DNA of 64,000 nt from Scandinavium hiltneri (GCF_024764835.1 NZ_JALIGE010000069.1:62001-126000), one strand, 5' to 3'; counted from the first letter of the stretch, positions 1-8,922 are shown. Made by a program: numbers and translations. Notes: generated by a model not told the origin, from the sequence alone.

Positions 1-191
1 TCATTGATATACAGGCCGTCGGCAACAAAAATAAAATCCAGCTTGCCCTGCTCCGCTTTTAACGCCGTTTGTTTCACAAACTCAAAATTAATACTGGCAT
101 CGGCCTGCGCCGCCGGATGACGCCAGGCAGACATATTTCCAGATGCACCATGTAATATCGTGCCAAGCCGTAATTGTCGTGCTGTAGACAT
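1..191 (-). CDS. NtaA/SnaA-family FMN-dependent monooxygenase, N-terminal part (cut by window edge)
   Basis: Partial gene: only the first 63 residues lie in the window and the reading frame runs off the left edge. The start codon is at 189-191. The N-terminus (LRLGTILHGASGNMSAWRHP, then KAEQGKLDFIFVADG) is typical of the nitrilotriacetate/dibenzothiophene-sulfone monooxygenase branch of luciferase-like, FMNH2-dependent enzymes. It lies 42 bases downstream of the M20 deacetylase gene on the same strand and is the third gene of that operon. In Bacillus, NtaA-like monooxygenases paired with M20 deacetylases degrade N-acetyl-S-modified cysteines; that role here is inference from context. Confidence 0.8.
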   Translation of the reverse strand, partial: MSTARQLRLGTILHGASGNMSAWRHPAAQADASINFEFVKQTALKAEQGKLDFIFVADGLYIN

Positions 192-233
192 AATGACCCC
201 TTACCCTGCCGGTAATAAAAATTAAGAATGAAA

Positions 234-1355
234 TTAAAGGTGCTGTAAGGCTTTTTCTGCCAGCGTTGCGAAATAGTGCGCCGCCGGAGTGATCAGTTTT
301 TCATCCGGATTAAACGCCGGATGGTGCAGGCCAAATTCACTGGCGCTGCCGATACTGACGAATGCGCCAGGCGTCTGCTGCAAATACACGGCAAAATCTT
401 CACCGCCCATGTGTAAATCTGCGGTGGCGGTGTGATAACCCACTTCGTCGGCCACGGTGGTGGCGAATTCGGCCCATTCGGCGGTATTCACCAGTGCGGT
501 TGGCCCCGCGTGCCAGATAACGTCGATTTGCGCCCGGAATGCGCCAGCAAACCCGGCGGCGATTTCGCTCACTCGGGCTTTAACCTGCTGCTGAACGTCG
601 GTTCGATGGGTGCGCAGCGTGCCTTCCAGTTCAACGTTTTCTGGCAGCACGTTCCAGGTATTGCCGCCCTGAATGCGCGTCACGCTCAGCACCATCGAAT
701 CCAGGGTGTTTACTTCGCGACTGGCGACGCTTTGCAGAGCGCTCACCAACTGGCTGGCGAGCAGGATCGCATCTTGTCCTTCATGAGGGCGGGCTGCGTG
801 GGCACCCTTTCCGTGCACCCGCATCACGAAACGATCTACGTTGGCGTAGAACGCCCCGCCGCGAGTGGCAAAGGCGCCCACCGGCAGCCCTGGTTCGTTA
901 TGCATACCGAAAATGGCGGAAACGCCTTCCAGCGCTCCGGCGCGGATCAGCGTTTTTGCGCCGCCAAAATTCTCTTCGGCAGGTTGAAACAGAATACGGA
1001 CTCGCCCCGGTAACTGTGCTTCGCGGGCGTTGAGCAGCAGCGCCGCGCCAAGCATCACGCTGGTGTGAATGTCATGGCCGCAGGCGTGCATGACGCCTGC
1101 ATTTTGCGAACGGAATGCTACGTCTGCGGCCTCTTCAATCGGCAGAGCGTCGATGTCTGCGCGCAGCGCTATCACTTTTTCGCCCTGCCCAATCTCAACC
1201 ACCAGGCCGGTTTTCAATGCATAGGGCAAAATCGACAGCCCGGCGCTTTGCAACCAGTCACGAATGCGCGCGGTGGTCGCCACTTCCTGTAAAGACAGCT
1301 CCGGGAACTGGTGCAACTCGCGCCGCCAGGTAATCAGCTGTTGTTCAAAGCTCAT
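234..1355 (-). CDS. M20-family amidohydrolase/deacetylase (hippurate hydrolase or N-acetylcysteine deacetylase-like)
   Basis: A 373-residue metallopeptidase-fold amidohydrolase. Metal-site motifs are visible: HACGHDIH near residues 90-97 (Cys92, His94), PAEEN near 126-130 with the paired glutamates, GMHNEPG in the middle and GGEDFAVYLQ near the C-terminus. Length is normal for the M20D group that removes N-acyl groups from amino acids. The start overlaps the stop of the upstream monooxygenase gene (ATGA, 1352-1355), so the two are translationally coupled. Flanked by two luciferase-like monooxygenases, it most likely deacetylates an N-acetylated S-substituted cysteine or similar acyl amino acid; the substrate is inferred. 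Confidence 0.88.
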   Translation of the reverse strand: MSFEQQLITWRRELHQFPELSLQEVATTARIRDWLQSAGLSILPYALKTGLVVEIGQGEKVIALRADIDALPIEEAADVAFRSQNAGVMHACGHDIHTSVMLGAALLLNAREAQLPGRVRILFQPAEENFGGAKTLIRAGALEGVSAIFGMHNEPGLPVGAFATRGGAFYANVDRFVMRVHGKGAHAARPHEGQDAILLASQLVSALQSVASREVNTLDSMVLSVTRIQGGNTWNVLPENVELEGTLRTHRTDVQQQVKARVSEIAAGFAGAFRAQIDVIWHAGPTALVNTAEWAEFATTVADEVGYHTATADLHMGGEDFAVYLQQTPGAFVSIGSASEFGLHHPAFNPDEKLITPAAHYFATLAEKALQHL

Positions 1356-2353
1356 GACAGCACCTCCGCGCGGTTAAGTTCTTCTGCCAGCAGGCGCAAC
1401 GACGCCAGACGGGCCGCACCTTCAGCCACCGGGGTGTCGATAATGAATTCGTCGATACCAAACGTGTGATGCAGCGTATCGAGTTGGTCATGAACCTGCC
1501 GCGCAGTGCCCGCAATGACGGCCGATTCGCGGCGCACAATTTCCACCGCCGGGCTGCCCGCCTGATGCGCAAAAGCGTCGGCCTGCTGCTGGCTGGCCAC
1601 CGACACGCGCTGGCCGTTTTCCAGCCTCACGCCCCAGACCTCCACCTGTGCGGCAAGCTTCGCGGCCTGTATCGCATCCGGCGCGACAATAACCTGGACT
1701 GCGACTATCGCATCTCGCAGGCTGCGGTCGCGCCAGCGAGTCAGAACATCCCGCAGCAAATTTTTGTCACCGTTGAGGTGCGCCGCAAAAACAAAGTTCC
1801 AGTCGAGTCGAGCGGCCAGCTCGGCACTTTCGAGGCTCGCCCCCAGCAGAAAGCCGTCCGGACGCTGTGGTGGAACAGGCGTCGCCAGCACCGCATCGGC
1901 GCTTTCCGCTCGCGTCAGCGATAACCAGTTGTCCAGTTGCGCGAGCTGATCAGCGAACGTGCCCTTTTGTTGCAGATCGACGCCCTGCTGCAACGCGCGA
2001 GTGGAATGCGGTAAACCGCCTGGCGCTTTGCCGACACCCAGATCAACACGCCCCGGAGCCAATGACGCCAGTAGATTGAAGTTTTCCGCCACTTTGTATG
2101 GGCTGTAGTGTTGCAGCATCACGCCGCCGGACCCGATCCGAATACGGTGCGTCTGCCCCAGCAGCCAGCCAATCACCACTTCCGGGGACGGGCTCGCCAG
2201 CTGTGGCGTGTTGTGATGCTCGGCAATCCATAAACGGTGATAGCCCCAGGCGTCAGCCTGTTGCGCCAGTGTTAACGTGCGTGCCAGTGCCTGAGATGCG
2301 GTCTCGCCATCTGCCAGTGGGCTTTTATCCAGAATGCTGATTCGGTAAGACAT
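1352..2353 (-). CDS. LLM-class (MsnO8-family) flavin-dependent oxidoreductase
   Basis: A 333-residue bacterial-luciferase-like monooxygenase of the MsnO8 family. Visible signatures are LDKSPLADGE at the N-terminus, WGYHRLWIAEHHN, and the run from IGSGGVMLQHYSP to VDLGVGKAPGG that forms the flavin pocket. An in-frame ATG 33 bases upstream (2386) would give an 11-residue extension rich in Cys and Ser that the family lacks, so the start at 2353 is preferred. It is the first gene of a three-gene minus-strand operon with an M20 deacetylase and an NtaA-type monooxygenase. The set resembles S-alkyl-cysteine/organosulfur salvage operons; no dedicated transporter is visible in the window. Confidence 0.85.
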   Translation of the reverse strand: MSYRISILDKSPLADGETASQALARTLTLAQQADAWGYHRLWIAEHHNTPQLASPSPEVVIGWLLGQTHRIRIGSGGVMLQHYSPYKVAENFNLLASLAPGRVDLGVGKAPGGLPHSTRALQQGVDLQQKGTFADQLAQLDNWLSLTRAESADAVLATPVPPQRPDGFLLGASLESAELAARLDWNFVFAAHLNGDKNLLRDVLTRWRDRSLRDAIVAVQVIVAPDAIQAAKLAAQVEVWGVRLENGQRVSVASQQQADAFAHQAGSPAVEIVRRESAVIAGTARQVHDQLDTLHHTFGIDEFIIDTPVAEGAARLASLRLLAEELNRAEVLS

Positions 2354-2451
2354 GTCGCAGGCTCTTGATGAGGAACATGTCTGCATTATTAGAAGGGCTT
2401 GAGCCGTGTGAGAAACAATTTATTTACATTTGCTCTGCACAAAATTAGATA

Positions 2452-2997
2452 TCAGTTGGTAGTGCTTACCGTCAATTTTGCAATAAGAGCGTCAGTATCG
2501 GCCTGATTTCGCAGCCTGACGAAGGTCAGGCCGGAAAATTGTGGGTCGTGCAAATCGGCCAAATAACGCTGTCGATTTTTATGCCAGGTTTTTAGCGTCC
2601 ATAAAATAATCGAGTCTCGACTTAAAAACGAGAGTTGAAAACTTTCGTGATTTCCGGTGCCCGGCCACAGTTCCTGTTTCGTCCACGCTCGCGAAACTGC
2701 CCGACCAACAGCCTGACGTAACGTGCGCCAGAACCCATAATCCACCCATACAATCATCTCGACGTTACGCCATTTCACCGGACGAGTACGGTTATAATTG
2801 CCGTCGAGTACCCAGCCTTCACTGACGGCCAGTACTTCTTCCAGCCGAGCAAACAGTTCATCGTCTGGTGTTCCCTGCCAATCTGGGCGCCAGTAGAGCG
2901 TATCCATTTCTATGTAAGGTACATTCAATTGCGTAGCCAGACGGCGAGCCAGGGTTGATTTTCCCACGCCGCTAGTGCCCACCACGTTAATCCTCAC
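2452..2997 (-). CDS. P-loop NTPase, adenylate-kinase-like (FlaR/topology-modulation-type)
   Basis: A 181-residue single-domain P-loop protein. It opens with a Walker A motif at residues 7-15 (GTSGVGKST) right after the first beta strand, followed by IEMDTLYWRPDW and WVLDGNYNRTR, a pattern typical of small adenylate-kinase-like proteins annotated as topology modulation protein or shikimate-kinase-like. It probably phosphorylates a small molecule, but no substrate can be deduced. It is monocistronic, with 98 bases to the monooxygenase operon downstream and 45 bases to the cupin gene upstream, all on the minus strand. Confidence 0.8.
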   Translation of the reverse strand: MRINVVGTSGVGKSTLARRLATQLNVPYIEMDTLYWRPDWQGTPDDELFARLEEVLAVSEGWVLDGNYNRTRPVKWRNVEMIVWVDYGFWRTLRQAVGRAVSRAWTKQELWPGTGNHESFQLSFLSRDSIILWTLKTWHKNRQRYLADLHDPQFSGLTFVRLRNQADTDALIAKLTVSTTN

Positions 2998-3042
2998 CGC
3001 TCCCCCTCAGGCCTGCATCAAAGGTAAAGAATCCTTCGTTAA

Positions 3043-3441
3043 TTAACGTCCGGCGTATTCTTCGTCCGTGACTTTATCGAGCCAGGTTACAGGCGAGCCA
3101 TTCTCGGATTCAGCAATGGCGATATGCGTCATCGCCGTTGCTGAACTTGCACCGTGCCAATGTTTGATACCCGGCGGGATCCACGCGATATCGCCCTGAT
3201 TCAGCGCCTGCGCTTCTTTCCCTTCTTCCTGCAACCAGCCGCGGCCCTGCGTCACAATCAGCGTTTGCCCCAGCGGATGTGTGTGCCATGCAGTGCGTGC
3301 GCCTGGTTCAAACGTTACCGTTGCCCCACCGACTTTTGCCGGGTCTGTTGCCTGAAACGGCGCATCAATTCTGACCTTGCCGGTAAACCATTGCTCTGGA
3401 CCGGTTACAGACGGCAGTGAACCACTACGAATAATTTTCAT
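3043..3441 (-). CDS. Small cupin-domain protein
   Basis: A 132-residue single-cupin protein. The two cupin motifs are visible: GARTAWHTHPLGQTLIVTQG (the His residues of motif 1) and GDIAWIPPGIKHWHGA (motif 2). The spacing is normal for metal-binding cupins such as carboxymuconolactone-decarboxylase-associated cupins. There is no signal peptide and the function is unknown. Upstream lies the degraded tail of a LysR-type regulator; small cupins of this type are often controlled by a divergent LysR gene, so an original regulator may have been lost here. Confidence 0.82.
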   Translation of the reverse strand: MKIIRSGSLPSVTGPEQWFTGKVRIDAPFQATDPAKVGGATVTFEPGARTAWHTHPLGQTLIVTQGRGWLQEEGKEAQALNQGDIAWIPPGIKHWHGASSATAMTHIAIAESENGSPVTWLDKVTDEEYAGR

Positions 3442-3537
3442 ACTTCCTCCTGGTTGATCTATTCAGCGTAGCGCGGAACGCCGTCGAAGATAAGACTGCA
3501 TAATCAGATTGGTACTATGAATATGATTCATAAATGA

Positions 3538-3648
3538 GTACTTGAAGACGGGTGCCCGCCATTCCCCGGCGATTACCTCTACTCCCCTGGAATACGCCAG
3601 CACATCGCGGCGTTTGCCTTACTGATTGATGCGCTACGTCTGGCGTAA
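3538..3648 (+). pseudogene. C-terminal remnant of a LysR-type regulator
   Basis: The plus strand encodes about 34 residues ending in a stop at 3646-3648. They read PPFPGDYLYSPGIRQ, then ALLIDALRLA, matching the usual end of LysR regulators (…YLYYPSRRQ…ALRALIDALR). The frame is closed by a TGA at 3535-3537 and no HTH domain is found upstream, so only the tail survives. It lies divergent to the cupin gene, the place where a cognate regulator would be expected. The call rests on a short match. Confidence 0.5.
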
Positions 3649-3919
3649 CTTACTGGAATCTCTCCCGATTCGTTATGCTGTTGGTTTCCGATTAAACAGC
3701 AGATCTGACCACACGAAATGTTACGACATCCGTCACTGGATCGGCGGGTAAGTTTTGCGTCGCTTACCATTTGCAGGTACGATGCTGCGCCATGTTTTGC
3801 CTTATCTCTGCGTCAGAATGTTGAGAAAGGCAGAATTGTGTGCTGCCGCGCAATCGTTTAAACGCGGCGGTACTTTTGGACCCCTTATTGGGGTAAAGAC
3901 AGGTAAATGGGATACAACA
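3649..3919. other. Non-coding stretch upstream of ansP
   Basis: There is no convincing gene here. The short frames have no recognisable product. The stretch must carry the ansP promoter, but no strong -35/-10 pair stood out. Confidence 0.4.
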
Positions 3920-5383
3920 ATGACCACACAAAACAACAGCGCGGCGGAGCATCACGCAGCTAAACGCCGCTGGCTGAACTCGCATGAAGCGGGTTATCAC
4001 AAAGCGATGAGCAACCGTCAGGTTCAAATGATCGCCATTGGCGGCGCAATCGGTACCGGTCTGTTTTTGGGTGCCGGTGCACGCTTACAGATGGCTGGCC
4101 CCTCTCTCGCCATCGTCTATCTGGTGTGCGGTATTTTCTCCTTCTTTATTCTTCGTGCGCTCGGCGAACTGGTACTTCACCGTCCGTCCAGCGGCAGCTT
4201 CGTGTCCTACGCGCGTGAATTCCTCGGCGAAAAAGCCGCCTACGTGGCGGGCTGGATGTATTTCGTTAACTGGGCGATGACCGGGATAGTCGACATCACC
4301 GCCGTCGCACTGTACATGCACTATTGGGGCGCCTTTGGCGACGTACCGCAGTGGGTCTTTGCGCTTGGCGCACTGGCAATTGTCGGCACCATGAACATGA
4401 TTGGTGTGAAATGGTTTGCCGAAATGGAGTTCTGGTTCGCGCTGGTGAAAGTGCTGGCGATCGTCGCGTTCCTCGTGGTCGGGACTGTTTTCCTCGGCAG
4501 TGGCAAACCGCTTGACGGCGGCACCACCGGCTTCCATTTAATCACCGATAATGGCGGTTTATTCCCGCATGGCCTGCTGCCTGCGCTGGTGCTGGTTCAG
4601 GGCGTGGTGTTTGCTTTCGCCTCTATTGAACTGGTCGGGACCGCCGCGGGGGAATGTAAAGACCCGCAGACGATGGTACCGAAAGCCATCAACAGCGTTA
4701 TCTGGCGTATCGGCCTGTTCTACGTCGGCTCTGTGGTATTGCTGGTTCTGTTGCTGCCATGGAATGCCTATCAGGCAGGACAAAGTCCGTTCGTGACCTT
4801 CTTCTCGAAGCTCGGCGTGCCGTATATTGGCGACGTGATGAATATGGTGGTGCTGACGGCAGCCCTCTCTAGCCTGAACTCCGGGTTATATTCGACAGGT
4901 CGTATTCTGCGCTCTATGTCGATGGGCGGTTCCGCGCCGAAGTTCATGTCAAAAATGAGCAAACAACAGGTGCCTTACGCCGGGATCCTTGCGACGCTGG
5001 TGGTCTATGTCTTTGGCGTGTTCCTGAACTATCTGGTGCCGTCTCAGGTGTTTGAGATTGTCCTGAACGTCGCGTCTATCGGTATCATCGCTTCTTGGGC
5101 CTTTATCGTGGTGTGCCAGATGCGCCTGCGTAAGTGCATCAAAGAAGGGAAATGCGCGGATGTCAGCTTCAAAATGCCAGGCGCGCCCTTCACCTCATGG
5201 CTGACGCTGCTGTTCCTGTTCAGCGTACTGGTGCTGATGGCCTTTGATTATCCGAACGGCACTTACACCATCGGCTCGATTCCGCTGCTGGCCGTGCTGC
5301 TGGTTGCTGGCTGGTTTGGCGTGCGTAAGCGCGTGAATGAAATTCACAGTACCGCGCCGGTTCATCCGGATGATGTGAAGTAA
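3920..5383 (+). CDS. ansP: L-asparagine permease
   Basis: A 487-residue inner-membrane transporter of the amino acid-polyamine-organocation superfamily (AAT family), matching E. coli AnsP. It shows about 12 hydrophobic helices and the family motif IGGAIGTGLFLGAGARLQMA in the first helix. The longer in-frame ORF begins at 3755, but the cytoplasmic N-terminus starting MTTQNNSAAEHHA, followed by RRWLNSHEAGYHKAMSNRQ, matches the family, so 3920 is the chosen start. It imports L-asparagine. Next to yncE as in E. coli, but convergent with it. It is followed by a strong hairpin and T-run. Confidence 0.95.
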   Translation: MTTQNNSAAEHHAAKRRWLNSHEAGYHKAMSNRQVQMIAIGGAIGTGLFLGAGARLQMAGPSLAIVYLVCGIFSFFILRALGELVLHRPSSGSFVSYAREFLGEKAAYVAGWMYFVNWAMTGIVDITAVALYMHYWGAFGDVPQWVFALGALAIVGTMNMIGVKWFAEMEFWFALVKVLAIVAFLVVGTVFLGSGKPLDGGTTGFHLITDNGGLFPHGLLPALVLVQGVVFAFASIELVGTAAGECKDPQTMVPKAINSVIWRIGLFYVGSVVLLVLLLPWNAYQAGQSPFVTFFSKLGVPYIGDVMNMVVLTAALSSLNSGLYSTGRILRSMSMGGSAPKFMSKMSKQQVPYAGILATLVVYVFGVFLNYLVPSQVFEIVLNVASIGIIASWAFIVVCQMRLRKCIKEGKCADVSFKMPGAPFTSWLTLLFLFSVLVLMAFDYPNGTYTIGSIPLLAVLLVAGWFGVRKRVNEIHSTAPVHPDDVK

Positions 5384-5388
5384 TTATA

Positions 5389-5416
5389 GGCCCGGTCAGC
5401 GTAAGCGCTACCGGGC
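5389..5416. repeat. REP-like palindrome
   Basis: An imperfect inverted repeat of the GCCCGGT…ACCGGGC type common in enterobacterial intergenic REP elements, located just after ansP. Confidence 0.45.
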
Positions 5417-5425
5417 AGTATAGTG

Positions 5426-5457
5426 AAAGCCCGGCGCAATCTTGCCGGGCTTTTTTT
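5426..5457 (+). terminator. Rho-independent terminator of ansP
   Basis: A perfect 10-bp stem (AAAGCCCGGC at 5426-5435 with GCCGGGCTTT at 5444-5453) with an 8-base loop, continuing into a run of T residues to 5457. The convergent yncE gene stops at 5463, so the hairpin may serve both. Confidence 0.9.
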
Positions 5458-5462
5458 GTGGA

Positions 5463-6524
5463 TTAAAGCGTAATCCGAATCACATCATCCGGCTGCGTCG
5501 CTTCTTTCTCGCGGGTGGATTCCTGCTTCACGCTCACGTACAGCGTTTTACCATCGGCGGAAAGTGCCAGGCTGTTCGGGTACGTTGGGGTATCGAAGGT
5601 TTTCACCACTTTATTGGTTTTCGCATCAATCACGCTGACTTTCCCCGCCTTGCGGTGAGTCACGTAAACTTCATTGCGCACCGGGTTGAACGTCACGGCC
5701 AGCGATTCTGGTACCGCAATTTTGTTCAGCACTTTGCCGTCCCGGTAGTCCACCACCAACAGCTCCGGCTGTTTGAAATCGGTTATCCAGGCGCGATGAT
5801 TCGTGGTATCCAGTGCGATATTCAGGAAGGCGTGTTCTTTGCCGTCATCAACCAATCTCTGACGCGTCAGAATGCTGTTACTGGCGGTGTTGATGGTGAT
5901 CAGCTCGCCATCAGCGCTAACGGTATACAGACGCTGCGCATCGTTATCCAACGCCAGAGCGGTGCTTCGATTACCTGTTCCGCTAATGGTCGCTTTCAGC
6001 TTCAGCGTTGCGCCATCAATCACCCATACCACGCTTTCTTTGCCGACGCCGGTCACGTACACGGTGTTGGTTTTGTCGTTAGATGCCAGCTCGCGCGGTT
6101 GCAACGGTTTAACGGTTTCGCTGCGCTGGCGCGAATCGAGCACCACGCGCCCTTTCACGTCGCCGGTTTTGCCATCAATGGCGGTAATGGTACCGTTGGT
6201 GGTATTGCCAAACCACAAGGTCTGCGTCTGGTTATCGATCGTCGCGCCGAACGGTTTTAAATCGCTGTGAATCAGCTGGGTCGCCTCAAGCGTTACCGGG
6301 TCGAGACGGTAAATCACTCCACCCTTGTCGGTTTTACGGCTTTGTGACGTGGCTACCCACAGCGCATTTTCCTGCTCGCTGAGCGCCATTTCGTAGGCCC
6401 CTTTGCCGACGGCTTTGCGCAGCATGTCATCCGCCGCATGGGCGCTGAATGAGCCCGTGAGCAGCAGTGAAGATAACAGCAGTGAACGGCGTAAACGCGG
6501 CATGGACATATGACGTAAAAACAT
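5463..6524 (-). CDS. yncE: YncE, periplasmic seven-bladed beta-propeller protein
   Basis: A 353-residue secreted protein, the same length as E. coli YncE and similar throughout (RKAVGKGAYEMALSEQENAL, LKPFGATIDN, TLYVSVKQESTREKEATQPD). A signal peptide is visible, with hydrophobic core SLLLSSLLLTGSFSAHA and cleavage before ADD. YVTN-type repeats follow. The start at 6524 is preferred over 6596 because it has a GGGAG Shine-Dalgarno and leaves a proper signal peptide. In E. coli yncE is Fur-regulated and the protein binds DNA in vitro; its cellular role is unsettled. A Fur-box-like sequence lies 83 bases upstream, shared with divergent pqqU. Confidence 0.93.
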   Translation of the reverse strand: MFLRHMSMPRLRRSLLLSSLLLTGSFSAHAADDMLRKAVGKGAYEMALSEQENALWVATSQSRKTDKGGVIYRLDPVTLEATQLIHSDLKPFGATIDNQTQTLWFGNTTNGTITAIDGKTGDVKGRVVLDSRQRSETVKPLQPRELASNDKTNTVYVTGVGKESVVWVIDGATLKLKATISGTGNRSTALALDNDAQRLYTVSADGELITINTASNSILTRQRLVDDGKEHAFLNIALDTTNHRAWITDFKQPELLVVDYRDGKVLNKIAVPESLAVTFNPVRNEVYVTHRKAGKVSVIDAKTNKVVKTFDTPTYPNSLALSADGKTLYVSVKQESTREKEATQPDDVIRITL

Positions 6525-6606
6525 GACGACTCCCTTTTTAAAAACCAAATTTTGTATTGCCCGACATGCTTCCTGCTCGTAGCGTCTTTGCGCCACGTTA
6601 GTTGTT

Positions 6607-6625
6607 GAGAATAGTAATCATTATT
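6607..6625. promoter_or_regulatory. Fur box between yncE and pqqU
   Basis: The sequence GAGAATAGTAATCATTATT matches the 19-bp Fur consensus at about 15 positions. It lies between the divergent yncE and pqqU starts, and E. coli yncE is iron/Fur regulated. Confidence 0.7.
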
Positions 6626-6781
6626 AGATTAAAAGGGCAGTGATATTTCCGTTGTTTCGCTGGAAATGTGCCATTGTTAAACCTTCGCTTAACGTTAAGT
6701 GCCGTTATGATTTTCAAATAATTTACAAAAGCATTAACATATTCACAGTTGTTCCATTTGGTTCATTATCACGAGAATTGC

Positions 6782-8896
6782 ATGAAAATCATTACTGTCC
6801 GCAGGGCCGCGCTCCCGGCATTACTTTTGCCGCTTCTTCCACTGCCAGACGCGTTCGCCGCCAATGAACAGACGATGGTTGTCTCCGCCAGCCCACAAAC
6901 CGTCTCTGAACTTGATACACCCGCCGCCGTGAGTGTGGTGAATGGTGACGATATGCGCCACGCTACGCCGCGCGTGAACCTGTCTGAATCCCTCGGTGCG
7001 GTGCCCGGCCTGCAGGTGCAGAATCGTCAGAACTTTGCCCAAGATTTACAGCTTTCTATTCGTGGGTTCGGCTCCCGCTCGACCTTCGGCGTGCGCGGCA
7101 TTCGCCTGTACGTGGACGGTATTCCCTCCACGATGCCGGACGGCCAGGGTCAGACCTCAAACATCGATATCAGCAGCGTCGAAAATATCGAAGTGCTGCG
7201 CGGCCCATTCTCCGCGCTGTACGGTAACTCATCCGGCGGGGTGATGAATGTCACCACCGAAACCGGCCAGCGGCCGACCACCATTGAAGCCAGCAGCTAT
7301 TACGGCAGCTCTGGCAGCTGGCGTTACGGCCTGAAAGCCAGCGGGGCAGTCGGCGACGGTACGCAGGCGGGAGACGTGGATTACAGCGTCTCCACCACCC
7401 GTTTCGACACCCACGGTTATCGTGATCACAGTGGCGCGCGTAAAAACCTCGCCAACGCCAAACTCGGCGTGCGCATTAACGACGTCAGCAAACTGACCCT
7501 GATGTTCAACAGCGTCGACATTAAAGCTAACGATCCGGGCGGCCTGAGCTACAACGAATGGCGCGCCGACCCGCAGCAATCGCCACGAGGCGATCAGTAC
7601 AACACCCGCAAAGATATCAAGCAGACCCAGGCGGGTATGCGCTATGAACGCCAGCTGAGCGAAAACGACGACCTGAGCGTGATGATGTACGCCGGGGAAC
7701 GCCAGACCACGCAGTACCAGTCGATTCCCATGGGGCCGCAGCTCAACCCTTCACACTCCGGCGGCGTGATCGACCTCGACCGTCATTATCAGGGCATTGA
7801 TACCCGCTGGACGCATCGCGGCGAACTGCTGGTGCCGGTCACGTTTACCACCGGCCTCGATTACGAAAACATGAGCGAGAAGCGCAAAGGTTACGAAAAC
7901 TTTGTGATAGATAACGGCGTGCCGGACTACGGGCAGCAAGGCGAGATGCGCCGTAACGAGCGTAACCTGATGTGGAACCTAGACCCGTATCTGCAAACCC
8001 AATGGCAGCTGACCGATAAACTGTCGCTGGATGCGGGCGTGCGCTATAGCTCGGTGTGGTTCGACTCCAACGATTTCTACGTCACGCCGGGTAACGGCGA
8101 TGACAGCGGCGATGCCAGCTACCATAAATGGCTCCCGGCAGGCTCCCTGAAATATGCGGTGACCGATGCGTGGAACGTGTACGTCTCGGCGGGGCGAGGT
8201 TTTGAAACACCGACCATCAACGAACTTTCCTATCGCCCGGATAACCAGAGTGGACTGAACTTTGGCCTTGAGCCATCGACTAACGAAACGGTCGAAATCG
8301 GCAGCAAAACGCGTATTGGCAACGGCCTGTTGACCGCCGCCCTGTTCCAGACCGACACCGATAACGAAATCGTGACTGACACCAGCAGTGGCGGGCGTAC
8401 CACCTATAAAAATGCCGGTAAAACCCGTCGTCAGGGCGCGGAGCTGTCGCTCGATCAGCAGTTTGGTGAAAACTGGAAACTGAAAGCCGCCTGGACATGG
8501 CTGGACGCGACCTACCGCAGCAACGTCTGTGATGACGCCAACTGCAACGGTAACCGTATTCCGGGCATCGCCCGTAATATGGGATACGCCTCGTTTGGCT
8601 ATGAGCCGGAGATGGGCTGGTACGCAGGCAGCGATATCCGCTATCTGAGCGATATCATGGCCAATGACGAAAATACCGCTAAAGCGCCGTCGTGGACCGT
8701 GGTCGGCCTGAATACCGGTTATAAATTCAACATCGCCGACAACTGGAAAATGGATGTCTTTGGCCGCGTCGATAACCTGTTCGACCGCGAATACGTAGGT
8801 TCGGTAATTGTGAACGAATCTAACGGTCGTTATTACGAACCCGCGCCTGGCCGTAATTATGGTGTGGGTTTATCGGTGGCCTATCAGTTCCAGTAA
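6782..8896 (+). CDS. pqqU: TonB-dependent outer-membrane PQQ receptor
   Basis: A 704-residue TonB-dependent receptor, near full-length match to E. coli YncD/PqqU. A signal peptide ends AFA before AN. The TonB-box region (EQTMVVSASP) is followed by the plug domain (LGAVPGLQVQNRQN, SIRGFGSRSTFGVRGI, VLRGPFSALYGNSSGGV) and a 22-strand barrel that ends in an aromatic-terminated strand (SVAYQFQ). The start at 6782 is chosen because it gives a clean signal peptide. E. coli YncD was shown to import pyrroloquinoline quinone, the cofactor of periplasmic glucose dehydrogenase. Divergent from yncE with a shared Fur-box-like site. Confidence 0.93.
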   Translation: MKIITVRRAALPALLLPLLPLPDAFAANEQTMVVSASPQTVSELDTPAAVSVVNGDDMRHATPRVNLSESLGAVPGLQVQNRQNFAQDLQLSIRGFGSRSTFGVRGIRLYVDGIPSTMPDGQGQTSNIDISSVENIEVLRGPFSALYGNSSGGVMNVTTETGQRPTTIEASSYYGSSGSWRYGLKASGAVGDGTQAGDVDYSVSTTRFDTHGYRDHSGARKNLANAKLGVRINDVSKLTLMFNSVDIKANDPGGLSYNEWRADPQQSPRGDQYNTRKDIKQTQAGMRYERQLSENDDLSVMMYAGERQTTQYQSIPMGPQLNPSHSGGVIDLDRHYQGIDTRWTHRGELLVPVTFTTGLDYENMSEKRKGYENFVIDNGVPDYGQQGEMRRNERNLMWNLDPYLQTQWQLTDKLSLDAGVRYSSVWFDSNDFYVTPGNGDDSGDASYHKWLPAGSLKYAVTDAWNVYVSAGRGFETPTINELSYRPDNQSGLNFGLEPSTNETVEIGSKTRIGNGLLTAALFQTDTDNEIVTDTSSGGRTTYKNAGKTRRQGAELSLDQQFGENWKLKAAWTWLDATYRSNVCDDANCNGNRIPGIARNMGYASFGYEPEMGWYAGSDIRYLSDIMANDENTAKAPSWTVVGLNTGYKFNIADNWKMDVFGRVDNLFDREYVGSVIVNESNGRYYEPAPGRNYGVGLSVAYQFQ

Positions 8897-8922
8897 CATA
8901 ATTAGTTTAAATCGCCATATCA

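Noticed and set aside
432..1013. 193-codon open frame opposite the M20 deacetylase gene
   Set aside because: Shadow of a conserved gene; composition bias only.
3579..3770. 63-codon minus-strand frame upstream of ansP
   Set aside because: No ribosome-binding site or recognisable product, and it overlaps the LysR remnant on the other strand.
5442..6260. 272-codon open frame on the plus strand opposite yncE
   Set aside because: It is antisense to a well-conserved gene and its translation has no domain pattern; a high-GC shadow frame.
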